Part shown: one piece after another, positions 7,432 through 16,368 of the stretch
Layout of the letters: the number at the start of each line of letters is the position of its first letter
Numbering within the stretch: position 1 is the first letter of the stretch
The notes under the pieces: model-generated
What the model was told of the DNA's origin: nothing
What the model saw: only the letters and a program-made list of their open reading frames with translations
Databases searched by the model: none
Source: Candidatus Baltobacteraceae bacterium
Lineage (GTDB): Bacteria; Vulcanimicrobiota; Vulcanimicrobiia; Vulcanimicrobiales; Vulcanimicrobiaceae
Length of the DNA stretch: 64,000 nucleotides
Direction of reading: 5' to 3'
Assembly: GCA_036488875.1 (NCBI GenBank)
Contig: DASXGW010000004.1
Span: forward strand, 310,001-374,000
Position numbers and translations under genes: made by a program

Positions 7432-9546
7432 ATGCGCATGATCGCCAAACCCAATCGACCCGAATCCGCCGTACCGGCCATCTCCCTCGACGATTCCTCG
7501 CTGTACATCAGCCGCGAGCTCTCGTGGCTGGAGTTCAACGACCGCGTGCTCGAGGAAGGCCTCGACGCGCGCAATCCGCTCCTCGAGCGGGTGAAATTCG
7601 TGGCGATTTACGGAACCAACCTCGACGAGTTCTTCATGATTCGCGTGGCGGCGATCAAGCAGCAGATCGAAGCGCAGGTCGTGCGGCGCTCCGACGACGG
7701 CCGGCTGCCGGCCGAACACTTGGCTGCGATCTCGGAACGGCTGCACGCCTCGCTGCTGACCCAGATGCGGCTGCTCAACGACGAGTTGCTGCCGGCATTA
7801 GAAGCCGAAGGCATTCGTATTCGCCGCATCTCCGAGCTCGACGAGGAGACGCAGCTGGCGCTCGAGCGGACCTTCGACGAGAACGTCTTTCCGGTACTGA
7901 CGCCGCTAGCCGTCGATAGCGGTCACCCGTTTCCGTACATTTCAAATCTGTCGCTGTCGCTGGCCGTCGAGCTCGAAGAGTCGACGCGCGACGGCGTCGA
8001 TCTCCACTTTGCGCGTGTGAAGATTCCCCCGACCTTGCCGCGATTCGTGGGGATCGAGTCGGCGCCGCCCGGCGAGCGTCACTTCGTGCTGCTCGAGGAT
8101 CTGATCGCCCATCACCTCGACGGCCTGTTCCCCGGCATGCACGTACGCGATGCCTACCTGTTCCGCGTGACGCGCGACGCCGACCTCGACCTGCAAGAAG
8201 ACGAAGCCGACGACTTGCTGCGTGCGATCGAATCCGAGTTGCGCCGCCGCCGCTTCGGCGAACCCGTTCGCTTGGAAGTCGAGCGTGGGATGCCCGAATA
8301 CATGCGGGATCTGCTCTGCGAATCGCTCGATCTCTCGCACCTCGATTCGTACGAAATCGACGGGCTCATGGCCGTCAACGATCTGTGGCAGATCGTCAAC
8401 TTGCCGGATTACGAGCAGCTGCGCGACAAACCGTTCATGCCGGCGATTCCCAAGCGGCTCATCGGCGCTACGGATATGTTCGCGGCTATTCGAGAAGCCG
8501 ACATCGTGCTCCATCATCCGTACGAGTCGTTCGATCCGGTCGTGCAGTTCGTTCAGCAGGCGGCCGTCGACGAAAAGGTGCTCGCTATCAAAGCGACGCT
8601 GTACCGAACCTCCGGAAAGAACTCGCCGATCGTTCGCGCCCTGCTGACGGCGGCCGAGAACGAGAAACAGGTCGCGGTCGTCATCGAACTCAAAGCGCGG
8701 TTCGACGAAGAGAACAACATCGAATGGGCCAAGCGCCTGGAGCGCGCCGGCGCGCACGTCGTTTACGGTTTCGCCAACCGCAAGGTACATGCCAAATCGC
8801 TGCTGGTCGTTCGTGAAGACGAAGACGGGCTCCGCCGGTACATGCACTTTGGTACAGGTAACTACAACGAGAAGTCGGCCCGTTTGTACACCGACTTGAG
8901 TCTCCTGACGTGTCGCGCGGAACTCGGGGCCGACGTTACCCAGCTCTTCAACGCTCTGACCGGGTTCTCGAAGGTCACCGATTACGAAGATTTATGGGTG
9001 GCTCCCGTAACCTTGCGCCGCGAGATCCTTTCGCTCATCGAGCGCGAAACCGAACATGCGCGCGCAGGGCGTCCGTCGGGCATTCGCGTGAAACTCAACC
9101 ATATCAGCGATGCTGAGGTGATCCGCGCGCTCTATCGCGCATCGCAGGCTGGTGTATCGATCGACATGCTGGTCCGCGGCATGTGCGTGATTCGGCCCGG
9201 CGTCCCCGGCGTCAGCGAGCGCATCCGCGTGCGCAGCATCGTCGGCCGGTTCCTCGAGCACTCGCGCATCTATAGCTTCGAAAACGGCGGCGATCGAGAA
9301 GTCTACATCGCCAGCGCGGACTGGATGGGGCGCAACCTCGACGGCCGCGTGGAGATTGCGACCCCCGTACTCGATCCGGTCATCTCCGAAACGATCAGCA
9401 CGCAGATCCTATCGGTGCTGCTCGCCGACAACGTCAAGAGCCGTGAACTCATGGAAAACGGCAGCTACAAGCGCCTCACGGCCGGTTCGGGCGAGATGCC
9501 TATCGACGCGCAGCGTGTCTTCTTGACGCAAGCCCAAGCATTGTAG
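7432..9546 (+). CDS. ppk1: Polyphosphate kinase 1
   Basis: A 704-residue PPK1, the normal length for the family. It reversibly polymerises the gamma-phosphate of ATP into inorganic polyphosphate at the membrane periphery. The N-terminal domain opens with YISRELSWLEFNDRVLEE, the standard PPK1 start. The autophosphorylated histidine is in KVHAKSLLVV at residue 453, with the neighbouring FGTGNYNEKSARLYTD segment. The second phospholipase-D-like domain carries RSIVGRFLEHSRIYSFENGG and SADWMGRNLDGRVE. I chose the ATG at 7432 because coding similarity begins there; an ATG two codons later is also possible. A degraded duplicate of its last codons follows within 150 bases. Nearby genes suggest phosphate uptake and storage. 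Confidence 0.96.
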   Translation: MRMIAKPNRPESAVPAISLDDSSLYISRELSWLEFNDRVLEEGLDARNPLLERVKFVAIYGTNLDEFFMIRVAAIKQQIEAQVVRRSDDGRLPAEHLAAISERLHASLLTQMRLLNDELLPALEAEGIRIRRISELDEETQLALERTFDENVFPVLTPLAVDSGHPFPYISNLSLSLAVELEESTRDGVDLHFARVKIPPTLPRFVGIESAPPGERHFVLLEDLIAHHLDGLFPGMHVRDAYLFRVTRDADLDLQEDEADDLLRAIESELRRRRFGEPVRLEVERGMPEYMRDLLCESLDLSHLDSYEIDGLMAVNDLWQIVNLPDYEQLRDKPFMPAIPKRLIGATDMFAAIREADIVLHHPYESFDPVVQFVQQAAVDEKVLAIKATLYRTSGKNSPIVRALLTAAENEKQVAVVIELKARFDEENNIEWAKRLERAGAHVVYGFANRKVHAKSLLVVREDEDGLRRYMHFGTGNYNEKSARLYTDLSLLTCRAELGADVTQLFNALTGFSKVTDYEDLWVAPVTLRREILSLIERETEHARAGRPSGIRVKLNHISDAEVIRALYRASQAGVSIDMLVRGMCVIRPGVPGVSERIRVRSIVGRFLEHSRIYSFENGGDREVYIASADWMGRNLDGRVEIATPVLDPVISETISTQILSVLLADNVKSRELMENGSYKRLTAGSGEMPIDAQRVFLTQAQAL

Positions 9547-9599
9547 CGGCCTGCAACGCTGTCTCCTTGCGATTCTCCTGTCGATCGGGCTCGCGTCGT

Positions 9600-9687
9600 G
9601 CAGTCAGAATCTCGACGCGAAGTATAGACGGAGTTCCCAACCATTGAGGCCTTGCGCGTCTTCTTAACGCAAGCACAAGCCCTCTAA
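9600..9687 (+). pseudogene. Relic of a duplicated ppk1 3' end
   Basis: At 9646-9687 the DNA reads E-A-L-RVFLTQAQAL-stop, against D-A-Q-RVFLTQAQAL-stop at the true ppk1 terminus (9508-9546). Nucleotides are similar but not identical, with several third-position differences. Just upstream, in another frame, QNLDAKYRR at about 9601-9630 resembles ELMENGSYKR of ppk1. That implies at least one frameshift and loss of everything further upstream. It is best read as the remains of a second ppk1 or of a tandem duplication. Confidence 0.6.
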
Positions 9688-9724
9688 AAGGACTCCTTAA
9701 GTCTGGAACTCTTACGCTGCTACC

Positions 9725-12604
9725 GTGGAGAACTTTTGCTTTAAGACGCTTTTGCGTACGGCTTTGCTGTTTTCAATCTTCATGAATCCGTGGCTAGGGT
9801 GCGGCCTGGCGCTGCCCACAGCCGCGCAGCCGGTGCCCTCCGGTTCGATCGCCGGAACCGTCGCCGATAGCTCCGGCCAGCCGGTATCGGGCGCGCACGT
9901 GAAGCTCGCCGGACCGCGATCTTACGATGCCGTTACCGACGCCGCCGGGAAATACGCTTTTCCCGAGGTCGCGGTAGGCTCGTACTCGATCACGGTTTCC
10001 AAAGCCGGCTTCCAAACGTACTCGCGTACGAACGTCGACGTCGGAGCCGGGATCAAGACCGGCGTCGACGTGGCGCTCGCCGTCGCGACCCTGCAAACGA
10101 TCGCCGTCGTCGCCAGTTCGAGCGGACAAGTACACTTCAACACGACGTCGGCTTCGGTCGGAATCGTAACGACTCAAGACTTCGCCAACCAAGCGCAGAA
10201 CCAGGTCTTCCAAGTGCTCAATCAGATCCCCGGAGTTCAGATCTCGCTGGCCAGCGGATCGACCAACGGGGCCGCGCCCGGATCTGTGACGGTGCCGACG
10301 ATCCGCGGCGCCGCGTCCTACGAGACGGCGTCGTTTATCGACGGCCACGCGGTGGCAACATCGAGCTACGGCGACTACATCACGAGTTATTTGAGCCCGT
10401 TCCTCTTCAGCAATATCGAGGTCGTGAAGGGTCAAGGCGCTTTCGGCGTCGAGGTCAACGGCGCGATCAACGGTGCGCTCAACTTTAGAACGCGCAATCC
10501 CACGGCGACTCCGGCGCCGGACTTCGAGTTCGGGGTCGACAACCACGGCGGCGGGTGGAGTGACGTCGCGATCTCGGACTCGATCCTCGACGGACGGCTC
10601 GGCTTCGTCGTCGCACTGGCCAACGTTAACTTGCCGTCGGCGCTCAACGGCACGCAGGTCCTGATCGATCCGAGCGGCGGTAATGCCGGTTCGCCACGCG
10701 GCCCGGCGCTTTCCGGGAACAAATCGTATTCGAACGTCGCCAATACCGAAAGTAACATCCAAACCGGCTATTCGCTGCTCGCGTGCTGCTATACGCTGAC
10801 CTCCAACTTCAATAACCTCTCGGAGCTCTTGAAGCTGCAATACCGGATTTCGCCGACCACCGTCGCGACGGTAAGCTATCTCGACGGGCAGACGACGACG
10901 GATCAGAACGGCAACACCGGCAACATTACCGAGGCGGTCTTCCAACCCGGCGCGGATTACAAAGGATCGTTAGCAGCCGGTCCGCACGCCGTCGATTATG
11001 TCTTTCCTGGTTCGCCGAACGTCCTCAATAACGTCGAGCCGATATTCCAAGCGGAGGTTAGCTCCGGCGTGGGAGTCGATACGCTCGTCGCGCGGTACTA
11101 TCACGCGTCTATCTACCGGGCGACGCAGCAGGGCGAGAATTCGAGCATCCTCGATCCGTATCCGCTAACGCTGTTCGGGGCGTCGGGTTCGCGCTCGAGC
11201 AGCACTGCGACGTACAACGGTACGACGCTTCCCGTCTATTTTCAGGATTACTTCAACGAAACTGAAGCCGATAAGCTCGGCGGCTGGTCGTTCGAGTACG
11301 ACCATCCGTTCGACTCGCAAAACCAGTTGATCTTCAGCATCGATCAGAACACCACGCAGTCGCAGTCGTACGAGCAATCGACGTTCACGAGCGTCTTTAT
11401 TCCGCAAGGTTCCTCGCAGTTGTTCACGACCTTCCACCTTCAAGGTAACCTGCAGCTGTCGCCCCAGGTGACGGCAACGCTCGCAGACTATGCCAACGTG
11501 TATCGCAGCACGTACGCGACCTCGTGCCCGTTCTCGGGCGCATATTCGAACTGCTCGATCGGCGGCGGGAACGTGACTTTCGCGACGACGACGACCGGCC
11601 ACAACGATCCGCGCGCCGGCTTCGTGTGGCAGCCGAACTCTAACGTGGCCGTGCGATTCGGCGCCGGAAGCGCCATCGCGCCGCCGTACCTGGATCTGCT
11701 GAGCCAAATTACCGCGAACGTGGCGACGTGGGACCAGCAGACCGGCATCGCGACCCTTACCAGGAACAGCGGTCAGCTGCGCCCGGAGACGGCGTTCGGC
11801 TACGATCTCGGCACGGATTACCGGTTCCACGACTCATCGATGGTTGCGTCGGCCGACGTGTACGAGAATAATCTCTTCAATCATTACTTCGGCGAAACGA
11901 CCGCGAGCGGCCTGACGTGCGCCCAAGTTTCCTATATGTGCGTCTCGAGTTCCGGGAAGAAAGCGCCCGGAACGACGCCCATCTACTACGCGCTCAATAC
12001 CAACATCAGTAACTTCCGCTTTCAGGGTATCGAGCTGAGCCTCAGGCGCTCGCCGCGTGTCGGCTGGGGCTTCAACCTGTCCGGCGCGCTGCAGCGCGGC
12101 TACGTATTCAATCTTCCGAAATACTTTTATTGCAGCAACCCAGGACCGAAGTGCCAGTATAACCAAAACCTCAACATCATTGCGAACCAAAACCTCAACG
12201 GCGAAGGCATCGGTAGCGTATCGTACTCGCCATACTTTGGATTCGGCAGCACGGTCGGATCGCTCAACACGCGCATCCCGTACGCGCAAGGGAACGCGTC
12301 ACTCTCATACACGTTTGGCAATTCGGCCTATGCGATGGTGGGCATGACGCTGTACGGACACAATAACTCATATGGTGAGCCGGCGTTCGGCCTCGGCTAC
12401 GCAACCGTGCGCTATCCGATCGCGCCGTACACGGCGTTCCAGATTTCCGGAAACAACATCTTCAATGCCTGGCCCGCGGTCATTCCGGTCTACGGCGGCG
12501 GCGTATCGATACCGTTGGCTAATGGAGGCACTGCCGCGACGTTAGGCAACGTGGCCGGCCCGGCGACCTGGTCATTCGTTGTTACGAAGAACCTCGCGCC
12601 CTAA
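9725..12604 (+). CDS. TonB-dependent receptor with N-terminal carboxypeptidase-regulatory-like domain
   Basis: A 959-residue outer-membrane protein. The GTG at 9725 gives a signal peptide (KTLLRTALLFSIFMNPWLG...) ending near residue 36. A CarboxypepD_reg-like beta-sandwich follows at about residues 39-115 (GSIAGTVADSSGQPVSGAHV, then GKYAFPEVAVGSYSITVSKAGF). The plug comes next, with QVFQVLNQIPGVQ and EVVKGQGAFGVEVNGAINGALN, then a beta-barrel ending in TWSFVVTKN. Such receptors import scarce nutrients using TonB energy; the ligand is unknown. It lies between ppk1 and a convergent secreted phosphoesterase 10 bases away, which makes a phosphorus-containing ligand conceivable but unproven. An ATG at 9782 would remove half of the signal peptide. 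Confidence 0.88.
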   Translation: MENFCFKTLLRTALLFSIFMNPWLGCGLALPTAAQPVPSGSIAGTVADSSGQPVSGAHVKLAGPRSYDAVTDAAGKYAFPEVAVGSYSITVSKAGFQTYSRTNVDVGAGIKTGVDVALAVATLQTIAVVASSSGQVHFNTTSASVGIVTTQDFANQAQNQVFQVLNQIPGVQISLASGSTNGAAPGSVTVPTIRGAASYETASFIDGHAVATSSYGDYITSYLSPFLFSNIEVVKGQGAFGVEVNGAINGALNFRTRNPTATPAPDFEFGVDNHGGGWSDVAISDSILDGRLGFVVALANVNLPSALNGTQVLIDPSGGNAGSPRGPALSGNKSYSNVANTESNIQTGYSLLACCYTLTSNFNNLSELLKLQYRISPTTVATVSYLDGQTTTDQNGNTGNITEAVFQPGADYKGSLAAGPHAVDYVFPGSPNVLNNVEPIFQAEVSSGVGVDTLVARYYHASIYRATQQGENSSILDPYPLTLFGASGSRSSSTATYNGTTLPVYFQDYFNETEADKLGGWSFEYDHPFDSQNQLIFSIDQNTTQSQSYEQSTFTSVFIPQGSSQLFTTFHLQGNLQLSPQVTATLADYANVYRSTYATSCPFSGAYSNCSIGGGNVTFATTTTGHNDPRAGFVWQPNSNVAVRFGAGSAIAPPYLDLLSQITANVATWDQQTGIATLTRNSGQLRPETAFGYDLGTDYRFHDSSMVASADVYENNLFNHYFGETTASGLTCAQVSYMCVSSSGKKAPGTTPIYYALNTNISNFRFQGIELSLRRSPRVGWGFNLSGALQRGYVFNLPKYFYCSNPGPKCQYNQNLNIIANQNLNGEGIGSVSYSPYFGFGSTVGSLNTRIPYAQGNASLSYTFGNSAYAMVGMTLYGHNNSYGEPAFGLGYATVRYPIAPYTAFQISGNNIFNAWPAVIPVYGGGVSIPLANGGTAATLGNVAGPATWSFVVTKNLAP

Positions 12605-12614
12605 GCGCGCGCCG

Positions 12615-14471
12615 TTAATCGCGTAACGCCGGATCGGTGGGGTGCGTTCCGTACCAGTCCAGGTCGGCGTCGACGAGAACGGCCAGCGGATTACCGGCAT
12701 CGACGGGAACGTAGCGCAGCGGCGTCTGAGCGAAATCGAAGCAGTCGTCGAGTGCGTCGGAGCGAGCATCGCTGGTGTGCAGCGAACCCAGGTTCCAGTT
12801 GGCCTCGATGAAGTGCAGCAGACTGCCCATGTAATGGTCGCGGTGCGACACGTAGCCGCGCCGCGCGTATGGTGAAACGATGACCAGCGGAATGCGGAAA
12901 CCGGCTTCAAAGGCATTGAACGTGTGCGGCTTCACGTGGTCGTACCAGCCGCCCCAGTCGTCGTAGGTGAGAACGACGACCGAGTTCTTCCAATACGCGC
13001 TCTTGCCGATTGCGTTGAAGACGCTCGTGACCCAGCGCGGTCCGTTGCTGCTCGGAACCTTCTGTCCGGCATGATCGGAGTTTGCGAACGTTCCGATGAC
13101 GTAGGAAACCGCCGGCAGCGTGCCGCCCTGGATATCGCTGAAGATCGTCGTTTCCGGGCTGACGACCTTGTTGGTGAAGTCGCTGCTTTCGTAGATGTGC
13201 TTGACGACCGAGAAGCTGGAGACGTAGCTCGTGCGCGACGCCGCGTCGATGTAGAGTTTCCAGGAGACGCCTTTGCGATCCATGAGATCGGCAATTGTTT
13301 GGAAGTCGAAGCACGAATGGTATTGCTTGTCCTCGCGCCCGGTGTCTAAGTTGACGGCCTCTCCCGTTCCGGGTCCCGCGCAGCTCTGACCGCCCTGCGG
13401 GTTGTCGGCGGCGTAGTATTCGGGGTCGTCCGCATCGATCGGACCGGACGCGCCGGCGACCGGGAAGAGATGCCCGGCAAAGCTTTGCGAACGATGGTCG
13501 GCGAACATGCGGTCGGCCAGCACGCCTTCCTTCGCGAGCTGCCAATACGGACGCACGTCGGACTTCTCCGCGTACGAGTACGCGAAATCGTCCGGGGCTC
13601 CGGATCCGTAATCGATGGCGATCTTATCGAATCCGTCCAACGCGCCGTCGTTATACTCGGTGAGCCACGTGTGGTACGTGTGTGAAGGATCCCACGGCGT
13701 CATGAGATGGACGGCACGCAAGTCGACGTGCTTGCCAGAACTGGTTAAGCCCGACGACACCGTGTCCGCTCCGGGATACCCGTGAAACAGGTTATCGAGC
13801 GTGCGGTTCTCTTGAAGCACGATGATCACGTGTTCGATCTTGCTCGGAGCGACCGGCGTCGGCGACGGCATAGGTGACGGTGTGGGCGTTCCCGATGCGA
13901 GCGAAACGTCGTCGACGTACGCGCCGATGTAGTCCTTGGGATAACCGTTGCCATGAACGTCGAACTGCAAGTCTACTTCACGGCCGGCGTAGGCGCTGAC
14001 GTCGACGCTCTTGGGTTGCCACCCCGCGGTGTTGGCGGCTTCCTGATAAAGGGTGGCGACGGGTTTGCCGTCGGGACCGAGCAGCGACGCCGACTCCCAA
14101 GCGTACTGCAGCGTGTCGGTCGTGGTGGCATTGAGCCAAAACGATAGCCGTCCGTATGGCGGAATCGTTACGCGTTGGCAGACCGCGGCATCGCCCTTGA
14201 GCTCGGGCGTTCCCAGCGTGCCGCCGAACTCGGAATAGGAACCACTATGGGAGGCGCGCTTAGTGATTGACGCGGCCACGGTTCCGCATTGCTTCCAGTA
14301 CGAAAAGCCGCCCGATTCGAAGCTGGGATCGGCAACGACGTTACTGCTCGCCGGCGCCTTGGCCGGGACGGCCGCGCCTGCAACTCCCAACACGTGAGGC
14401 GTACCGCAAGCTGTGGAGAAAACGATCGTCGACATCGTAACGGCTTCCAGCATGGCGCGTAAACGAATCAT
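12615..14471 (-). CDS. Secreted phosphoesterase (phospholipase C / acid phosphatase family) with N-terminal accessory domain
   Basis: A 618-residue exported enzyme. The ATG at 14471 is preceded by AAGGA at proper spacing and begins a signal peptide with a possible lipidated cysteine (IVFSTAC). Residues about 40-185 form a jelly-roll-like accessory domain (VADPSFESGGFSYWKQCG ... YIGAYVDDVSL). After a short Pro/Ser/Thr linker comes the phosphoesterase domain of the bacterial phospholipase C family. Its metal site is visible in VIVLQENRTLDNLFHGYPG, ADHRSQSFAGHLFP and YDDWGGWYDHV. It should cleave phosphodiesters or phosphomonoesters outside the cytoplasmic membrane. The accessory domain is clearly related to the divergent lipoprotein at 14606. 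Substrate is not determinable here. Confidence 0.87.
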   Translation of the reverse strand: MIRLRAMLEAVTMSTIVFSTACGTPHVLGVAGAAVPAKAPASSNVVADPSFESGGFSYWKQCGTVAASITKRASHSGSYSEFGGTLGTPELKGDAAVCQRVTIPPYGRLSFWLNATTTDTLQYAWESASLLGPDGKPVATLYQEAANTAGWQPKSVDVSAYAGREVDLQFDVHGNGYPKDYIGAYVDDVSLASGTPTPSPMPSPTPVAPSKIEHVIIVLQENRTLDNLFHGYPGADTVSSGLTSSGKHVDLRAVHLMTPWDPSHTYHTWLTEYNDGALDGFDKIAIDYGSGAPDDFAYSYAEKSDVRPYWQLAKEGVLADRMFADHRSQSFAGHLFPVAGASGPIDADDPEYYAADNPQGGQSCAGPGTGEAVNLDTGREDKQYHSCFDFQTIADLMDRKGVSWKLYIDAASRTSYVSSFSVVKHIYESSDFTNKVVSPETTIFSDIQGGTLPAVSYVIGTFANSDHAGQKVPSSNGPRWVTSVFNAIGKSAYWKNSVVVLTYDDWGGWYDHVKPHTFNAFEAGFRIPLVIVSPYARRGYVSHRDHYMGSLLHFIEANWNLGSLHTSDARSDALDDCFDFAQTPLRYVPVDAGNPLAVLVDADLDWYGTHPTDPALRD

Positions 14472-14605
14472 AACGTCCTTTCCGAGCGAAAAATCGTGAT
14501 TCTTCCGTACGCTGCAAACGCCCCCTAGTGAAACACGCAACAAACGAAATCATGGCTTAAATACTTCATAAGCAGTCGTTAGCATGAACGTGCGATACTC
14601 TGCCC

Positions 14606-15211
14606 ATGAAAAATCTTTGGATCGCCGGCGTCGCCATTTCGGCGTCGCTCTTCATGACGGGCTGCGGTGGTCAGTCCGCAATAGTACCGCCTCCGCAATC
14701 GCCTTATGCGGTGACGGCGCCGTCGGCAACGGCGAACGCTATCAAGAACGCCTGCTTCGCCGGTCTCACCGGCTGGAAGGCAGTGAAGGGCGTAGGTGCC
14801 GACAAATCCAATCCGGCCAGCGGCAGCGTCTCAGCCGTCAAAGGCGGTTATAAGACGTGTAAGGGTGCGGCCTTTGCCGGTACGACGAAGAATCCGGCTC
14901 CCAACGGTTTTTGGGGCGTGTCACAAACCGTCAAAATGACGAAAGCCGGAAAGCTGAGCTGGTGGTATTGGGGCGGATCGACCGATCAGCTCAAATACGG
15001 CGACCAGGAAGTCGATGTCGTCATGAACGGTAAGACCGTCGATCGCTGCTACAAGGAACTCGTGACCAATCCCAAGACCGATTGGAAGCTGGGCACCTGC
15101 AGCCTCAAGAAATACGCCGGTAAAACGGTAACGCTGGAGTTCGGCGTCTACGATAACGGCTACAGCGGCGTGTACGACTACTGGTACGTCTCGGACGTCA
15201 CGCTGGAGTAA
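14606..15211 (+). CDS. Lipoprotein consisting of a phosphoesterase-accessory-like domain
   Basis: A 201-residue lipoprotein with a clear signal and lipobox (LFMTGC, Cys20). The mature part from about residue 45 aligns with the accessory domain of the phosphoesterase encoded divergently: KLSWWYWGGSTDQLKYG against RLSFWLNATTTDTLQYA, then LKKYAGKTVTLEFGVYDNGY against VSAYAGREVDLQFDVHGNGY, and a shared terminal D-Y-x-V-x-D-V-x-L pattern. It therefore looks like a free-standing binding domain anchored in a membrane. A GATACT box lies six bases upstream of the ATG, as in leaderless promoters, but no good -35 is visible. Function is unknown; ligand or surface binding is inferred. Confidence 0.75.
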   Translation: MKNLWIAGVAISASLFMTGCGGQSAIVPPPQSPYAVTAPSATANAIKNACFAGLTGWKAVKGVGADKSNPASGSVSAVKGGYKTCKGAAFAGTTKNPAPNGFWGVSQTVKMTKAGKLSWWYWGGSTDQLKYGDQEVDVVMNGKTVDRCYKELVTNPKTDWKLGTCSLKKYAGKTVTLEFGVYDNGYSGVYDYWYVSDVTLE

Positions 15212-15270
15212 CCTCCAAGGAAAGCGAGTCGTAAAAGGGGGCCGCGCCGGCGGGGCCGGTCCCTTGGGCG

Positions 15271-16368
15271 CTAATATTGTTCCGAAAAAAGCAGCGCGGT
15301 AGGATGTGAAATGCCGCGCGTAATCGTCCGCCTCAGTTTGCCGGTTCCGCGATTATATTCCGTGACGGTATTCGCGGTGTAGTTGGCGACGTACAGGAAT
15401 CCGGCCGTATCGAACGCCAGCGCGTCGGGACTGTGAATGCCTTTGGTGATCGTGAGTTTCGGCGACGTGGCTCCAGGGGCAAAGACCGCTATCGAAGCGC
15501 TATTCTTCTTTTTGCCCCGAACGTTTGCAACGTAGAGGTTGCCGTCCGAATCGAAAGCGAGGGCTGCTGCCGCGCCGATGCCGTTGGTGATCGTTTGGGA
15601 CGGAGCCGTTGCGCCGGGAGGATAGACCACCACGTTGCCGATCGTCGACTTCGGATTGTTGGCCCGCGGATCGTTTCCGACGTACAGATTGCCGGCTGAG
15701 TCGAACGCGAGATCATTCGGAAACCGCAAACCGTCAAATATGATGCTGTTTGCCGACGTCGCTCCGGGCGCGTAGATCGCAATCGACGATCCGCCGGAGT
15801 CGTACGCGTCCCCGGGGAAGGCGGCTACGTAGAGATTGCCCGAAGGGTCGAACGCGAGCGCTCGAGGCAGGTCACTACCGTAAGGATAGATGTTGAGATT
15901 GCGTGAAACGGTGCTTTTCCCGGGCGCGTAGACCGCAACGCCGGCGGCGCCCGCGACGTAGAGGTCGTTTGACGTATCGAACGCTAGGGATCTAGGAAGC
16001 CACACACCGTCGGTGATCGTGCGCTTTAATGCTGCACTCGAGGAAGAATAAACGGTAACCGAACCGTAAGTCGAGGACGGAGCGGACGATCCGCGGCAGC
16101 AAGCGTTTGCGACGTAGAGATTACTTGCTGCATCTAATGCAAGCGCTGTCGGACGATTGACGCCGACGCTGTAAGTTCGAGCCAGCTTGCCGGCGCTATC
16201 GGAGTACACGGTAACGGAGTTTCCACCGTTGTTTGCGACGTAGAGATAGCCGCTCGCCGAACGCGCCTGCCGAATTGCGGGAACCGTGCTACCTCCGAGC
16301 GCGCTCGAAGCTAACGGGCTCGAGCAACCGGCCGCGATGACGAGGAAAAGCAGTAAGACGTTTCGCAT
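15271..16368 (-). CDS. Beta-propeller (NHL/YVTN-like) lipoprotein, second of a tandem pair
   Basis: A 365-residue lipoprotein. The ATG at 16368 overlaps the upstream paralogue's stop by one base (TGATG) and begins a lipoprotein signal with lipobox VIAAGC (MRNVLLLFLVIAAGC). The rest is repeated blades of about 45 residues with the pattern A-L-A-F-D-(S/T)-x-G-x-L-Y-V-A-N followed by S-x-x-V-(Y/F)-A-P-G-A-T. Six or seven blades are visible, enough for one propeller. Such extracytoplasmic propellers usually bind proteins or glycans; no catalytic residues are recognisable. Frame upstream of this ATG belongs to the neighbour's antisense noise. Function unknown. Confidence 0.8.
   Translation of the reverse strand: MRNVLLLFLVIAAGCSSPLASSALGGSTVPAIRQARSASGYLYVANNGGNSVTVYSDSAGKLARTYSVGVNRPTALALDAASNLYVANACCRGSSAPSSTYGSVTVYSSSSAALKRTITDGVWLPRSLAFDTSNDLYVAGAAGVAVYAPGKSTVSRNLNIYPYGSDLPRALAFDPSGNLYVAAFPGDAYDSGGSSIAIYAPGATSANSIIFDGLRFPNDLAFDSAGNLYVGNDPRANNPKSTIGNVVVYPPGATAPSQTITNGIGAAAALAFDSDGNLYVANVRGKKKNSASIAVFAPGATSPKLTITKGIHSPDALAFDTAGFLYVANYTANTVTEYNRGTGKLRRTITRGISHPTALLFSEQY

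Noticed and set aside
9640-9687. Integration (att) site made by duplicated ppk1 3' end
   Set aside because: The copies differ at many bases and enclose only about 100 bases without an integrase, so a decayed duplication is simpler.
9794-10945. 383-codon minus-strand frame within the TonB receptor
   Set aside because: Same kind of antisense shadow; composition is that of reversed receptor codons.
15220-15270. Terminator between the convergent lipoprotein and propeller genes
   Set aside because: GC-rich partial dyads exist (GGGGCC with GGTCCC), but stems are short or mismatched, and only a four-T run follows on the minus strand.
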